Part shown: positions 11,567-23,551 of the stretch, piece after piece | How positions within the stretch are numbered: the stretch's first letter is position 1 | Layout: each line of letters starts with the position of its first letter | NCBI GenBank assembly: GCA_001939145.1 | Contig: LSRX01000282.1 | Coordinates: 405,247-469,246, forward strand | Length of the DNA: 64,000 nt | DNA from: Symbiodinium microadriaticum | Taxonomy: Eukaryota; Sar; Dinophyceae; Suessiales; Symbiodiniaceae | Direction of reading: 5' to 3' | The notes under the pieces: generated by a model | Told to the model about the DNA's origin: nothing | The model's database searches: none | Seen by the model: only the letters and a program-made list of their open reading frames with translations | Translations under genes and position numbers: made by a program

Positions 11567-13360
11567 CGACCGCAACTACAACAGCAACCACAACAGCCAC
11601 GACAGCGACAAGAGCGACAACGTCAACGATCTACAACAATTGGGCTCACACCAGCCAGGAACATCTCCCATCATGTCGTGTCGGGCAGCCTCGCTTGCTG
11701 GCGGATGCACAGGGATTTAAGACATGTTCCGGTGTAGGGACACAGAGATGTCGGGCATTGGGCAAGAACGCCGGAGACCTGCTCCGAAAGGTGTGCGCTC
11801 TGCCAGCCAGCCGTGTCGAAAGCGCCCCAGCGAGGCACCGCGAGGCTCGCGAACGCACCTTGTGAGAGACCTGCCAAACAGTCGCAAGCGGCTCGAAGGA
11901 TGGGCCCAGTCTTTTCCAGTCCTGTTGTGGGATAGTGGGGCACACTGGTCGTCTTGACCTTGAAGAGGCAGCAATGCAGGAATTAGCCTGCAGTGCAAGA
12001 AGGTCATTTACGATATGTGCGTATTTTAAAACTTTGTCCCTCTGATAGGGCTGGGTTGATTCCCGACAGCTTTGCATTCGCATCGGCTGAGTCTGCCAGG
12101 TCCTTCAACCTTCAGGCTGCATGGCTGGTGCAAGACTCTTCATGGCGGTTGCACTCCCAATCACGGGTCTAGACGGTCGAGGTTTCTGCGAAACTCATGC
12201 TCGCATACATCGCCGCGACTTCCACAGGGGTGCCAGCTCGCCGTCTCGAAGTGCCTACAGCCGTCGCGTCAGTGCCTGAAGCTCCTGAACGCTGGAGACT
12301 GGCAGGAGTAAAGCGAGTACATGCCCATGCACTCCACGAGGTTCAGGTGCTGCGGACACCGCCCAGGTTGGCATTGCTTGCCATCGTTCATACAACGTAA
12401 TACACGTTATCGGGACTCTGAAACTGCCTGACCTGGCAAGTCTGCAGTGCCTTAGACTGGAGTATGTAACAGTAGTTCCCCCTGAGTTGCCTTCTGATCG
12501 CCCTAAACCTCGCCTGACCTGGTGGAGCGCGAGTGCTAACAAGTTCTCCGGCAAGGCATTTGATGAGGGCACAGGCCTTGGCGCAGCCACATGTATCGGA
12601 GTACTGGTTCAGTCGACTTCTGTTCGGCGATCGATTCATTCAATTCTAACCACTTCTCAAGGACGAGACAGAGACGCTTGCAGAAGACGGCCGCCGACGT
12701 CTCCCAATGGCCCGGGGCCAAAAGAGCCACGCGATGTTGAGCCGCTGCGAACACAAGGGAGCGGCTGGTGGTTTCGGTTTAGGTCAAGTTGAGCTTGTGG
12801 TCCAGAGTCCAGCCTTTTGGCAGCCACAGAGGCAGAGAGCCTGGAGCCGGAGCAGCCTGCTGGGCTGCCCTCTAGGTGGGGAGAAGCGGAGAGATCCGGA
12901 GAGTAAGACCCAAGAAGGGCTTTGTCACGAAGATGAAAAGGCTAGATTGGTGGGGTTCGATTGGGGCATTGCCGCGAAGAGAGTTGACAAAGCCTCACCG
13001 AATCACCAGCAAAATCTAAAATCCACGATAGTGCAACATGCAGATGATGCATGATTTGGCCGAGTGCCTTGATCGGGAGTGTTTATGCCAGGTATGCCAG
13101 ACCTGATGGTGTGTGCTGCTCAGAAACTCGGCGCGAAGCAGTCAGCACAAGCCACAGGTGTTTGCTTGCTTGGATTTGCAAAGACACAGACATGTAGATC
13201 CCGATCTTCTGCAGTCCATTATTTTCCATCTCTTTTCTCGTCTTGCCTCTAAACTGAACATTTACCATTCGGGAGCTTGTGAAGCCCGAGTAAAGATCAA
13301 GATTGTCAAATTCAGATGCAATGCAAGACTTTGAATATGTATAAGAACATCAAGACACAG

Positions 13361-13400
<40 letters not shown>
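13361..13400. repeat. (AC)n then (AT)n microsatellite
   Basis: About eleven AC units run directly into about eight AT units. Confidence 0.95.
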
Positions 13401-13545
13401 CAATCTTGTCAGAGCAGGTACAGAGCTATGCCTCCATAGCTCCGTCCACCTATTCACGGAATGGGCTGCCAGCCCCCTGCTCTCTTGATGTGCTTTGCAT
13501 CATTGAAGACATCCAACTCATTATCCTTAGGAACAGGAGTTTCAC

Positions 13546-13565
13546 TCACACACACACACACACAC
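13546..13565. repeat. (CA)n microsatellite
   Basis: About ten CA units, 150 bp after the preceding AC/AT tract. Confidence 0.9.
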
Positions 13566-13620
13566 CAGACAGGATATACAAACGTGCACAAGTGTGAATG
13601 TGAATCGCATGTATATACGT

Positions 13621-13665
13621 ATGTATGTATGTATGTATGTATGTATGTATGTATGTATGTATGTA
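13621..13665. repeat. (ATGT)n tetranucleotide microsatellite
   Basis: Eleven ATGT units without interruption, followed by a TTTAGGG-like word. Confidence 0.95.
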
Positions 13666-15840
13666 TTATGTATGGGTTTAGGGGTTAAACTCTCCGGCTA
13701 CGTTTCCGGCAGTTCAGGTACGCCTTTTCGACGACATCGCTGTCAACTCTTACGCTTAAGGACGTTGCTGTGAATACAAACCTAACAAATGAACCCTTTT
13801 CCCTTAACAAAACCAAAGACACCAAAACCAAAATAATAACAGGAAGGCAAAACCAAAAAAACAAAACAAACTATTATTTCAGTACTCCTCCAGAATACAC
13901 ACAAATGGAAGAGTCATGACATAATGTGTTTTTTTGGTTTTGTTTTTTTGGATTTCCGACCTTTGAAGCTAGTTAGCTCGCATGACTTGCCGAACTCTCT
14001 CCTTAAACCCTAAACTCCGAATTCGTAAGCTCTCTAAAACCAAGCCTTCTCGTGCTTACCGACCCCCAAAATTCTTAACCAGGCTAGGCAAGCAGCGTGG
14101 CTCCAAAGACAAATGTCAGTTGGCAACAGCTCACGAGCTAGTTGCCTCTCAACAAATTCTGCTATGGATGACTTCATCGGAGACTCCTAAGGCGTTACAG
14201 GCCTCAGAGTGCACTGAACTGCTCGACCTTATGACAGCCAAATGATGGATCTCCGCCCAACACTAACCAGGTAAGTTTATGCAAAACCTCCATTTGGATT
14301 TCAAACCATGAGCTGGTTGTTGTAAGCCGTGCAAGCAGTGCGACGCGGTTTCCCGGGTTCTGCAGACTCGATTTCTGAAAGACGTCTTGCCGAACAAGTC
14401 TAGGCTCGAACGGCTTTCTGGACCTGTTGCCCTTCAGGCAGCAAGAACTCTTTGCTGTTTTCTGTGAGTCTTCGGAATACCTCCATTCGACCAGTCTACA
14501 TTCAACCACTCTCAGAAACAACCACCTGCGTAAGCCGGGGAAATGAGAAGCAAGCAGCAAACATCAGGTGAATTTTTGGAGCCACTCTATTGCCAGAGTA
14601 ACTTTTTTGCCCTTTAACCTTAAAGGTGAATCGGAGTTCCCAAATGATCTATCGAACTCTAGATTCGAAAACTAAGATCCAAGTTCAAACTCGGATATTT
14701 CAAGTTCGAACTCGAGGAGTTGGAAACAGTTTCCACGCTAAGAACTTAGCCTGGTTTTTGCAGCAATGAGAGAAAGTCGAAAGACGTGCAAACAAATGAA
14801 ACAGAAGGACAACTGGTCTAAAAACAGTTCAAGCTTCTTCCACATGCAAAACTGGAGTTTGTAAAGCTGTGTTTCCACAAGATTGACTGCAATGTTGCCA
14901 TGCAGCCGCATTCGGATACGGAAACTTGCCAAAGCAAAAGAACAAACGACTGTGTACTGGAGGAAGCCATTCCAGCCAAGTTTTTTAAAGATCCATAATC
15001 AACGTGAAAAGAAAAACAGACAATATTCAAGTTAGCGGAATGTACCGTTGTTACAGATTTACACCAAAGAAAAATAGTGGAAACATGCGATTCAAATTAA
15101 GGTTCAAGGCTGGAGCTTGGACTCTAAAGTCGCATTTCTTTTTGGACCATTTCGTTTTTAACTGTCAACAAGTCCATTTCTCTTCAAAAGTATGCTTTGA
15201 AAACTTATTGAACACAGCCTTGTAAAAACAATAATATTGTTGTTTAGCGAACAGACTTAAACCGTGTACCTTGCTTGGATCCAGCTTCCTCCATGTTGAC
15301 ACCTGTGGAGCCTTAGCCAATTTTTCGGGTTTCAATTCAAAGCATGCATCTTCCAGACCCTTGGTTTTGATCCAGCTTCCCCATGTGTCGATTCGAATTT
15401 GATTCGTGCACTTGTTGTCTTGTTTTCCCACGGCAGCCACAAATTCCACACCTTTTACGTTTTCATGCCCTTTTCCCATTTCGAGAGAAACAGCTGGGTT
15501 TAGAAGCCGTAGACCCACCTGGTTCCGCCTGCAGCGAGTGGTTCCCTGTTTGTTGGAGCCCAGAGCTCCATAAAACTTGTGTGAGTCACATTGATGCGTC
15601 CCATTCACAGCAACCTTTAGTAAAAGGCGGAGGATTGGTGTGCTATGAAGTGAACGCTGTGATGCTCAGCCATGAAACTGTCGGCTTGTGCAAAGAAGCC
15701 CCAATCTGCACTGCATACACACCACGCACACACGGATGGAACTCCAAACGTCCAATTTCATCTTGATGGAAAAACAGGCAACTTCCACAAATTAAAGCAG
15801 CCCAGTGAAACAAAAGTGTTATTACTTTCCTCACCACCCA

Positions 15841-15891
15841 CAAACAAACAAACAAACAAACAAACAAACAAACAAACACACACACACACAC
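15841..15891. repeat. (CAAA)n and (CA)n microsatellite
   Basis: About nine CAAA units run into about eight CA units. A TA-rich stretch follows at about 15950-16065. Confidence 0.95.
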
Positions 15892-16488
15892 GTATCCCAG
15901 CATATTTCCAGAATATGCAAAGCACCGCACTTGGACCCCGTCACCGTATGTATGTATATATACATGTATATATTATTATTAATATATATAATTGGTTTTC
16001 GTGTATTTTTCTGTATGTATAAAGTATATCCTTTTGTACTACTTGTGAATGCATACATATATTATATGTGTGGGTGGGTGGCGGGCAAGAGAGATGGAGA
16101 GATAGAGCGACTTGGGACTGTCAACTCCTTCCCCGAACAAATCAAGGAGACGAGGTCCATCGGCATATAGATGTGCGAAGATCTATGTTCACGATGTGTA
16201 GATGATGCTGCAGGTCCCAGCTGCTGCGAGACAGAGGCCTTCGCAGAGTCTGCGGCTCAGGTTGACAGCCTGGGCAGGAAGCGCACCAAGAGACCAGAAA
16301 CTACGCAGTGAAGTGCCGCTCAGGTGAGACTCCGAACCACATTCCGCTGTTTGTCGCCAGCCGGGAATTGGCCCACCTCTAACCCAGCTTTCAAAGCAAA
16401 ACTATCCTTTGCATTACTGCATTGCAGAGATGAAACATCGTGGGTACAAAGTTGAACGGGTCTGATTTGCTCGAGCTTGACCATTAAG

Positions 16489-16542
16489 GAGGGCGAGTTT
16501 GCTTCTCGGAGCTACAGACCACCACCCCCAGAGGCACGGACC
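16489..16542 (+). CDS. isolated exon encoding one SAXO-type module
   Basis: Exactly 18 codons encode EGEFASRSYRPPPPEART, which matches the GES-x4-Y-x-APP-x-EA pattern of the SAXO-like protein upstream. It is bounded by an acceptor (attaag|gag) and a strong donor (acc|gtaagc), both in phase 0, so it could be skipped or inserted without changing frame. It lies 5.9 kb beyond the stop codon of the giant gene. It may therefore belong to a neighbouring paralogue, an alternative 3' end or a relic. No partner exon was identified. Confidence 0.5.
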
Positions 16543-18906
16543 GTAAGCTTCATGCTGAGCTGCAAAGTCAAGCCTTCAATCCGGGCGCAGGTCGTCACCT
16601 CTACCCGGCCTGCCGGGCGATCGAGCGAGCGAAGTGCCTCTGACAGGGCCAGCAACCAGTGCAAGCTGTCGTGTAGTGAATTCATCCGGGCCATAGGCCA
16701 GTGGCAGACACGCCGCTGCCCGAAGACCTTCTTGACGATGAGCATGGAGCTCTCTGTACTTGACCCTCCGAAACGTCAGCGTGGGGCTAGCCCCTTTGAT
16801 GCCCGCCGTGACCTGGCTCTCGCTTTCTGTCTGCAAATGAACGGACTGCCACGAGCTCGTAGCCGAGCTCGACAGAGGCTCCTTTGGTCTGGCCTCTCCA
16901 AGGTTGGACCTTCGCTGGGATGCAAAGCATTCGATCCTTAAAGGGTTGTTCAGCTTCTCGTGTCGGCATGTGCAGCTTGGGATAGCAGGGGACGACGGAA
17001 AAACGGAGAGCCATTCAGGAGGAAAAGGGTATAACATGAGGGTTGTTGTAGTTGTAGTCGCAGACGTTTTTGTCCCCGCCCTCATTGTCGCCTCGCTCCT
17101 TGCAAATGACGAATGCCGAGGGTCGAACTTGAGTGCTGCCCCGGGTGGTGAAACCCGATCGTCCTGAGGTACAGGCTGCAGCAAAGACAAGCCGCTAAAA
17201 CCTGAGTGCGCGGCCAAAGTGTGGCGTACTTCCACCATTGTGGCTGTTGTCTACGACCATACATGAGCCAATGCTTATGCCGGAATCGATGGGCCTCCTA
17301 TGCCTTCATTTAGTGCCTTGTTACCCGTGTGTCGTAGCCAATGGCTGCTCCACTTCAGCGGCCCACTGGGCCGCAGATTTGTTCGCCGGCAGCGCGCTAC
17401 CTGCAGGGCACAAAGGATTGGAAATTGCTTTGCGGCACCTTCGAGTTCCAACGAGAGCATGAAGGCAGCTAATGCACATCCTTACTCATGACCGCCGAGA
17501 GAAATCGATGCTGCGCATGGATTTTTCACAGCCAGCGAGAGCAGCAGGAGCGCAGAGCGATGGCTTTGATGCAGTGTTCATTTCCAAAGTTGCAACCAAC
17601 GGCATGTTCGTTGGCTCTTACAGTCACTATCATGCATCGAGCTGCTCGTTGTGAAGCAGAAGACAGCCCACACACGAGCTGGGCCTAGGGTTAGGCATGA
17701 CGTTGAATCAAGACAGCCATAACCTTCTTAACAGCAGGCTTGTGCACACCCGCTGCGTGGCATCTGCCTATACAGGCGCGACTGTCCAGCTGCGAGAAGT
17801 AAGTTCAATCCAACAATTGTGGACGCTGTTTGCCGTTCGCGAGCACCAAGCACATAGCATGCGAAAGATTCCGAACAAGCCGTGCATTCACATGATTTCC
17901 CGAGTTGGCTTTTCGGTGCCTGGTGCTTCTGAGATCGGTACGGCTGCTGCATAATTTGCACAGCAATTGCTGGCCTGTTACTGAAGACTGCACGGTTTCC
18001 CCCAAGATTGACTGCCACTGGCCCTGCTGTGCAGTGGCTTCCGAGCATGGCGCCGACCAACCGAGCACAGATGAAGCAGAGGCACCTCAACTGGGTTGCT
18101 GCCTCAGGATGTGGCTCTTGCACGACTTGGGTGGAAGACTTTGGCATGTGTCAGCCGAAGCCGAAACCATCAGTCAGTTAGTCGTCGCTGTTAGGGCGGG
18201 TTTGTGCACTGCAGTTTGCAGGTGATGTTGTTGTTGGGTGTGCCGACAAATGGGATTCGGATGGTTGGGTGTAGAGCAGTCTGCAGAACTGCGCAGGTGC
18301 AGTCTTGAGAGTGCTTCACAGTTCGTCGGTTCGCTTGCATCGGAGAATGAGGCCATCGCTTGCGACAAGGCTGGCGGGTGGTCACTGGCAGAATGGCTGT
18401 CGGCATGCTATGCTTCAGCTCTTGTTTGATTGCATCCGCTAGGGTTCTACATGGTGTCAGTCTCTAATCGAGATTTAGCATGCAAAGCATTGGGCCAAGC
18501 ACGTAGCATGATAAGTTTCAATACCTGCATGCCAGCGACTCTGGGACCGACAGTCTGGCAACAGTCCAAACTTGGTTGCGAGGAACGTGCAGTTCAGCTG
18601 GGCGAGCTACCGCTCGAGCCACAGTCAGCAGCTCCCCGCCTTCCAGACGTAGCATTTTTAGGAACAGAGGGCCGGTCACAAGGGGACAAGATGAGACAAG
18701 TGATTGCAACTGAGCCACGCGCTTGCGTTTATGCTCGCAGGTCGGATGTACTGGTACGAAACACTCCGCCGACACATGGCTCAAAGCTTTAGCTGGTGCA
18801 AGGCGGCAAGGCTCTAGCAGCCATCGGCCGCCCCAATAGTTACATGGCGACTGGATTGCAGGGAAGGGCACACATTCTACAAAATGCAGCATGTGAAGCA
18901 GCCCAG
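16543..18906. other. no assigned gene
   Basis: Both strands carry open frames of 60-220 codons, the longest on the minus strand at 16576-17238, but I recognise no domain. A telomere-like word is present near 17680. The first coding exon (start Met) of the CCDC25 gene must lie in or just before the last part of this stretch. Confidence 0.4.
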
Positions 18907-20915
18907 GTGTTTTTCTTCACTTGCTCTGATCCGCGATATGTGCCGGACTCGGCACGGCTTGGTGCGGTTGGAGCGTCCAGCAAAAGCCCTTTGAGCCCAG
19001 GTGGTTTACATGGGAAAGGACAAGTACGAGAATGAGGAGCTGTTGAAATATGGATTTCCAGAGGCAGGAATGCCAAGCTTGGCATCCCGGACATATAGCA
19101 GTCGGTATGATTCTGGTGCTCCACCAGGATATTTGGTTCCACGTTGACAAGCTGTCTTCAGCACATGTGTACGGGCCTCGGTGCTCTGAAGCCACTTAGA
19201 GCTTCCTGGGCCGCAATGCATCGCCTCGCGGCTGCTCGCGGCTTCAGGTATCTCCGTCTTCCGCCTGGCAGTCTGGACTTGTCTGGGGCCAACAAGGCCC
19301 CAAAGCAGACAAGAAGCTGGCGGTGTTGATTCTGAGCAACACATGAGTACGGCACACCTCGAAGACTGCAAAACTCCGACTTCAGCCGTGTCCTCTCATT
19401 GAAGGCCGAAGCCAAGCAGAGGCTGGCCGCTTGCTTGCTTTGGAGCTGCTCCTGGTTACGGGAGCCTTTCGCAGAACGTCAGGTTTATGGGGGGTTTTGG
19501 GCTCGCGTGTGTTCGAAGATGCCACAGGCTGCTGGATGCGATCGCTTCAGTGCCGGAAGAGATAATGATGGAGATGGCCCAGCTTACGAAAGAGAATTCC
19601 ATCGAGGGTTGCAAGGCTTTGCTTCGGGTTCGAACGTTGTCTCCCACCGTGCTGTAAGGCCCTGGCCGCATGGCGAGACAGATAGCATGTGTGCACAAGG
19701 CAGCTCAGTGCGACATAGTCTACACACCATTCCTCAACTTGAAGAAAGAGGACCGCATGGAAGTCGGCCAGGTGGGATCGTTTGAATGTCGCAACAGGTA
19801 CACTGAAATAAATGCTCTCGGACCAGGTTGGCTTCAAGGAGGAGTCTTTCCGAACCTTGATCAAGCATGTGGCCAAGGATTGACATTGATGCCAGCAAAG
19901 CATTTTCAAAAGGTAGTTCGCCGCCTCGCCGCCTGAGAGGGCCAAGGGCCGACAGGATCCTTCCATCCTCCCTCAACCCCCTCTGACTTGCCGGGCTTAG
20001 CAGCCGGCAAATCTCTGATAGCGAAGTGGAGGACAAAGACATAGTCAAACGGCTTGAGAAGACGAGGGTCGAGAAGACCGTCGACCTTGCAAAGGCACGG
20101 AGGTGCTTGCCCAGCATTGCTCTGCCAGCGACCTCGTCTTTGCCAGGAGAAAGAGGAGCATGACAACGAAGAGAAAGCTAGAAGAAGAAAAGTTATTGAG
20201 GATCTGCGTCTCCGCACACAGTCCTTGATCCTTTCGAGATCTTTCGAGTTGCCGCTGACGACGAAGCAGCTTGCTTGGGAAGAGTGGGGTTTAAGCTGGG
20301 ACAGATGTCTGGCTCTATATCGCCTTGAGCCAATTGGTGTGCTCGCAATGAGCGGCGTTGAAGACCTGGCTGGAGCCATTTTGCAATCTCGCGTAAGCTC
20401 GAAATGCAGCAATGGCAAAGCACGGGTGCAAGTCAAAAAATCACGAGTTACCCGTGCCCAAGAACCCTTTCTTTTCTGAATTCAAAGCCTCTAAGGGGAA
20501 CGACACATCCAAAATCTTGGCGCTACATCGACAGGAGCGGAAAAAGGCGGAGAAAGAGGAGACCAAGCGCCACCTCGAGGAGAAGGCCGCGGCATCTTCA
20601 TGCCTTCATGCGGTTTAGCGTTCTCTTGCAGTTGAGGGCCAGGCGGCCTTCCCTGCATTGCTCGTCGAATGCCCTCACAGGAGCTCAAGAGCTACGCCGC
20701 GCTCCAGCACTTGGAAAAGTCCTCAAATGTCGGCCCATCCCTTGGTCCACATTCACAATTTCATTGTGGTACTCTCACGGCCAGCCCCAGACCGCTGTCC
20801 GATACTTTGACAGTGGATACGCACAGACACTCGGGCCGCTCGGGCATTTCGCTAAGGTGTTAGCAAGACGGGCTCGATTGAGGAGTGTCGGGAGATCGAG
20901 GATGATTTCATGTGA
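18907..20915 (+). CDS. CCDC25: CCDC25 homologue (NFACT-R domain, coiled-coil protein)
   Basis: Twelve exons reproduce the family almost end to end. They are 18907-18939 (VFFFTCSDPRY), 19001-19063 (YMGKDKYENEELLKYGFPE), 19128-19168 (DIWFHVDKLSSAH), 19248-19270, 19551-19615 (KENSIEGCK), 19700-19783 (DIVYTPFLNLKK, VGQVG), 19901-about 19925, about 20029-20094 (VKRLEKTRVEKTVDLAK), 20147-20200, 20535-20585, 20681-20728 (ELKSYAAL) and 20868-20915, which ends EIEDDFM as in the family. Spacing between conserved blocks matches human CCDC25, including 25 residues between the EEK and ELKSY positions. About 205 residues are recovered; the initiator Met is in an unplaced upstream exon and the 19925/20029 junction is unclear. 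Donors are GT, GC and GA. The family carries an NFACT-R fold and a C-terminal coiled coil; the mammalian protein has been described as a DNA-sensing membrane protein. Its role here is unknown. Confidence 0.92.
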
Positions 20916-21331
20916 GGTCCGTGCCGGTCAAGGTGCCGAAGCGCACGGGAGGCATACACGGGTCTTGCAAGCGCTCTTCTCAGCGCATGCAGTAGAGCGC
21001 CTTCCAGGTGTGTTAGTTCAACTTTTTGTTATATTTTGCGATCAGTGGCGGAATCACTCTGGGCAAACTAGAACCGCAAAATGTCACTACCAGGAGCGAG
21101 CCTGCCATTGAATGTAAGCCGAAGTGCACGTGGTTGTACAGCCTCCGCACCGCAGCCTCTCACCGTCTACAGATGTGAGCCGGCGAGGAGGAAAACACCA
21201 TCGTGAGCATGTGATTGCTGTCCATTGCCAGAAGTCATCACTGGCTATCGTTCGCTGGGGTTGTCCCTGTGCGGCTGCGCCAGAAGGTCATGTGCATGAT
21301 GTGACCGTCGCCAAGGCCGATTACAAGAGAA
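20916..21331. other. no assigned gene
   Basis: Spacer after the CCDC25 stop. No motif, repeat or RNA gene was seen. Confidence 0.4.
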
Positions 21332-21466
21332 GTGCCGCAGATGGACATGACGAAGCTAGCCAGGGCTGAGCTGGCTGCCCGGTATGGCTTTCTGTTGCAA
21401 CAAGTGTGGCGCAAAGTCTTGAGCACAAATGATGCACGCAGCATGGGTTCACAAGCCAGGTTTTAG
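21332..21466 (+). CDS. putative exon, unknown protein
   Basis: After a possible acceptor (acaagag|aa), an open frame reads VPQMDMTKLARAELAARYG followed by FLLQQVWRKVL and ends at TAG. Its amphipathic, Lys/Arg/Leu-rich make-up looks like a real helix, but I recognise no family and cannot place the flanking exons. It is on the same strand as CCDC25 and the J-domain gene. Confidence 0.35.
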   Translation: MPQMDMTKLARAELAARYGFLLQQVWRKVLSTNDARSMGSQARF

Positions 21467-23380
21467 CAGTGCTGTCCTTTGCCTGGTAGTATCTCGATGA
21501 AGAAAGCTGGCAAGAGTCAAGCCGACACATGACAGTCATGACAGCAGGAGGATCTCGTGACAAACGAACTTTCGGACTGCGTGGCAGCTTGCTGATTCAG
21601 GTATTTTCCCATTGGAGGTCGGACATGACACGTTTTCTGCGGACAATGTGGACACTACTACAGTTGTCTCATTTCGTGACATGCGCAAACTTGTCATGTC
21701 TCCGTCATGAGCGACAGGGCGAAATGTAGTCAACAACAACTCCAGATCAGCTCCTTGGCAGCTACTGGAAGCTATCTCGCTGCTCGCGTGCTTGCTGGTT
21801 AAGACTTCGGCCAGACGGCTTTACGTTACACTCACTACAGTACAATCACTACAAGATACGATCCAAGGGGCTTGCCATTCTGGTTTGGTGCAGAGTCAGA
21901 GGGACAGTCGAATCGATTTTAAACTGCAGCCTGCCAAGTCGATGCGGGGCGTGGGAATAGACCGCAATCCTACTGGAAAGTTGGGTTTTGGGTGCATCAT
22001 CCCCAGGATAAAAAAATTTTCCATGCAGCTTTAACATTCATGATTGAAGCTCATGACACATGGGGCCTCTGCTTCGGGCCCAGCAGCATTGGCTGGTTTT
22101 CTGCACGAGTGTTGCTGCTCCTTTCTTAAGAAAAAATCCTAGTCGCAGCCACCACTGCTTTGAAGCCGGCAGAAGCTTCGCCCATCACACATGACATATC
22201 GAATTTTGCAAATTCGAGCAGATGCCCTTAAGAATGAAGTAGCGTTTGTGTGCAGACGAGCGGCTGCCGTGGTGCTGGCTTCTGCGCACTGAGGCGATGG
22301 TCTCCATGGGAACCGGCTCCTGGGCTGGGTGGCCAGCCCAGTGTTCTCTGCCCTCCACCTGGAGACTGGGGCGAACGGGTATAGCGACAACCAGAGTGAA
22401 ACCACCGTGCACATATTAAAACATATTATTATGCTATGTTGAACTGTTGAACGGAACAGCCGAGGTCTGGTGGTCTCAGGAGCTTTGGGGTCGCGTGTTT
22501 GCTGGTTGAGATCCACATGCGTGCTCTGCAGACTTGGTGGCAGGAGCACATACCGGCAGTCCATTGGTGCACCAATGGGGCCGTTGATGTGTGGAGCCCT
22601 GTGCAGATGTATCGATTTGTTGAAACGGGAAGAACACGGAAATTGATCGAAGCTGCCAAGGCTAAACTTGGCTCGCGGGGGCGTTCCATCTCAAGTTGCC
22701 TTGCTGAAGGCCGGGGCCATGCAGCCGCAAAGGGTTGTCTGCGGCGGGTAGGATGGGATAGGTTTTGCCGCATACACGGATCTCTCGCAACCTGTGTGCA
22801 CCCCTGCTTGTACGTGTCAGGTCGCAGCAGTTCGTCCGTTTGGGTACTGCAGATCTTTCACAGCTTCATCTGCTGAATAGTCCCACCTGCCCTCCCCAGA
22901 TGGGGTAGGTGAAGTTGAGATGTTTGGCGGATGCCAGCACTTTTGCTTGAGATCGGTTACGGCCCAATGGCCCGGGCGGAGATTTCCTAAACAGGGACGG
23001 ACTGGGGACACCTTCCCCTCCTTCCTGTAACAGCGCAAGAATTTGCAACCAGAATAGAATGTGTGTAGGGTTTCAGGGTTCTTCCTGTCCCTGAGCCAGC
23101 AGGATTGCACCTGGTTCCAGGTGTGCACTACAGCTAAAGCTGGGCAGTCACAGCATTTCAGCAGACTTGTGGCGGTGTCCATCGCATGCCCCTGACCCGC
23201 ACTCCTGTGCCTGTGCCAGGACACAGAGGCTTTCTACAGCCTTCCCGAGTCTGCACCGCGCCTGCCTGGCCGGCATGGTTTTTACACAAACAGAGCCAGA
23301 CGGGTTTTCCGGGTACTGCACAGACGGGTACGGAACGCATTATAATGCATTGTTCTTCCTTTCCTTGACCACAGCAAGGG

Positions 23381-23551
23381 TGCACGACGCCATGGTCGGT
23401 GTTGTGCAACCAGCACTTCTTTGGCCAATCCTTTTCGAGCACAGAGTACGATCGCCAAGCCATGGCCAGGCAGGCGTACGCGAGGCTCCGGACTGAGAAC
23501 GGGCTTTTCGTCAAGCAATCCTGTATCGGAACGTGCCTTGCTTGTGTGTGA
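23381..23551 (+). CDS. putative exon, unknown protein
   Basis: The frame reads WSVLCNQHFFGQSFSSTEYD and then RQAMARQAYARLRTENGLF before a stop at 23549-23551. Composition and third-position GC resemble the recognised genes. No family was recognised. It could belong to the same unassigned plus-strand gene as the frames near 21.3 and 22.5 kb (MYRFVETGRTRKLIEAAK at about 22610), but no junctions could be fixed. Confidence 0.35.
   Translation, partial: CTTPWSVLCNQHFFGQSFSSTEYDRQAMARQAYARLRTENGLFVKQSCIGTCLACV

Larger units (their letters stand above)
10586..16488. other. gene-poor stretch with microsatellites
   Basis: No family could be assigned. The stretch holds several simple repeats (listed separately). 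It also has a Gln/Lys/Thr-type purine- and CA-rich tract at about 11440-11640 and short telomere-like words. Open frames are below about 150 codons and lack motifs. 15165-15608 on the minus strand is open for 147 codons with a Trp/Lys-rich product (DTWGSWIKTKG), but nothing supports it further. Confidence 0.45.

Noticed and set aside
12410..12500. Leucine-rich-repeat-like reading (GTLKLPDLASLQCLRLEY) on the plus strand
   Set aside because: Only one unit is readable and no neighbouring unit or splice structure could be shown.
16576..17238. 220-codon minus-strand open frame
   Set aside because: Low-complexity Thr/Ser/Arg-rich product without motifs; equally long plus-strand frame opposite.
21312..21345. 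SAXO-like words ADYKRSAADG here and QQDYKASEPYPEA near 63460
   Set aside because: They lack the PP and the upstream F-x-G-E-S part; the match is too short to count as a module.
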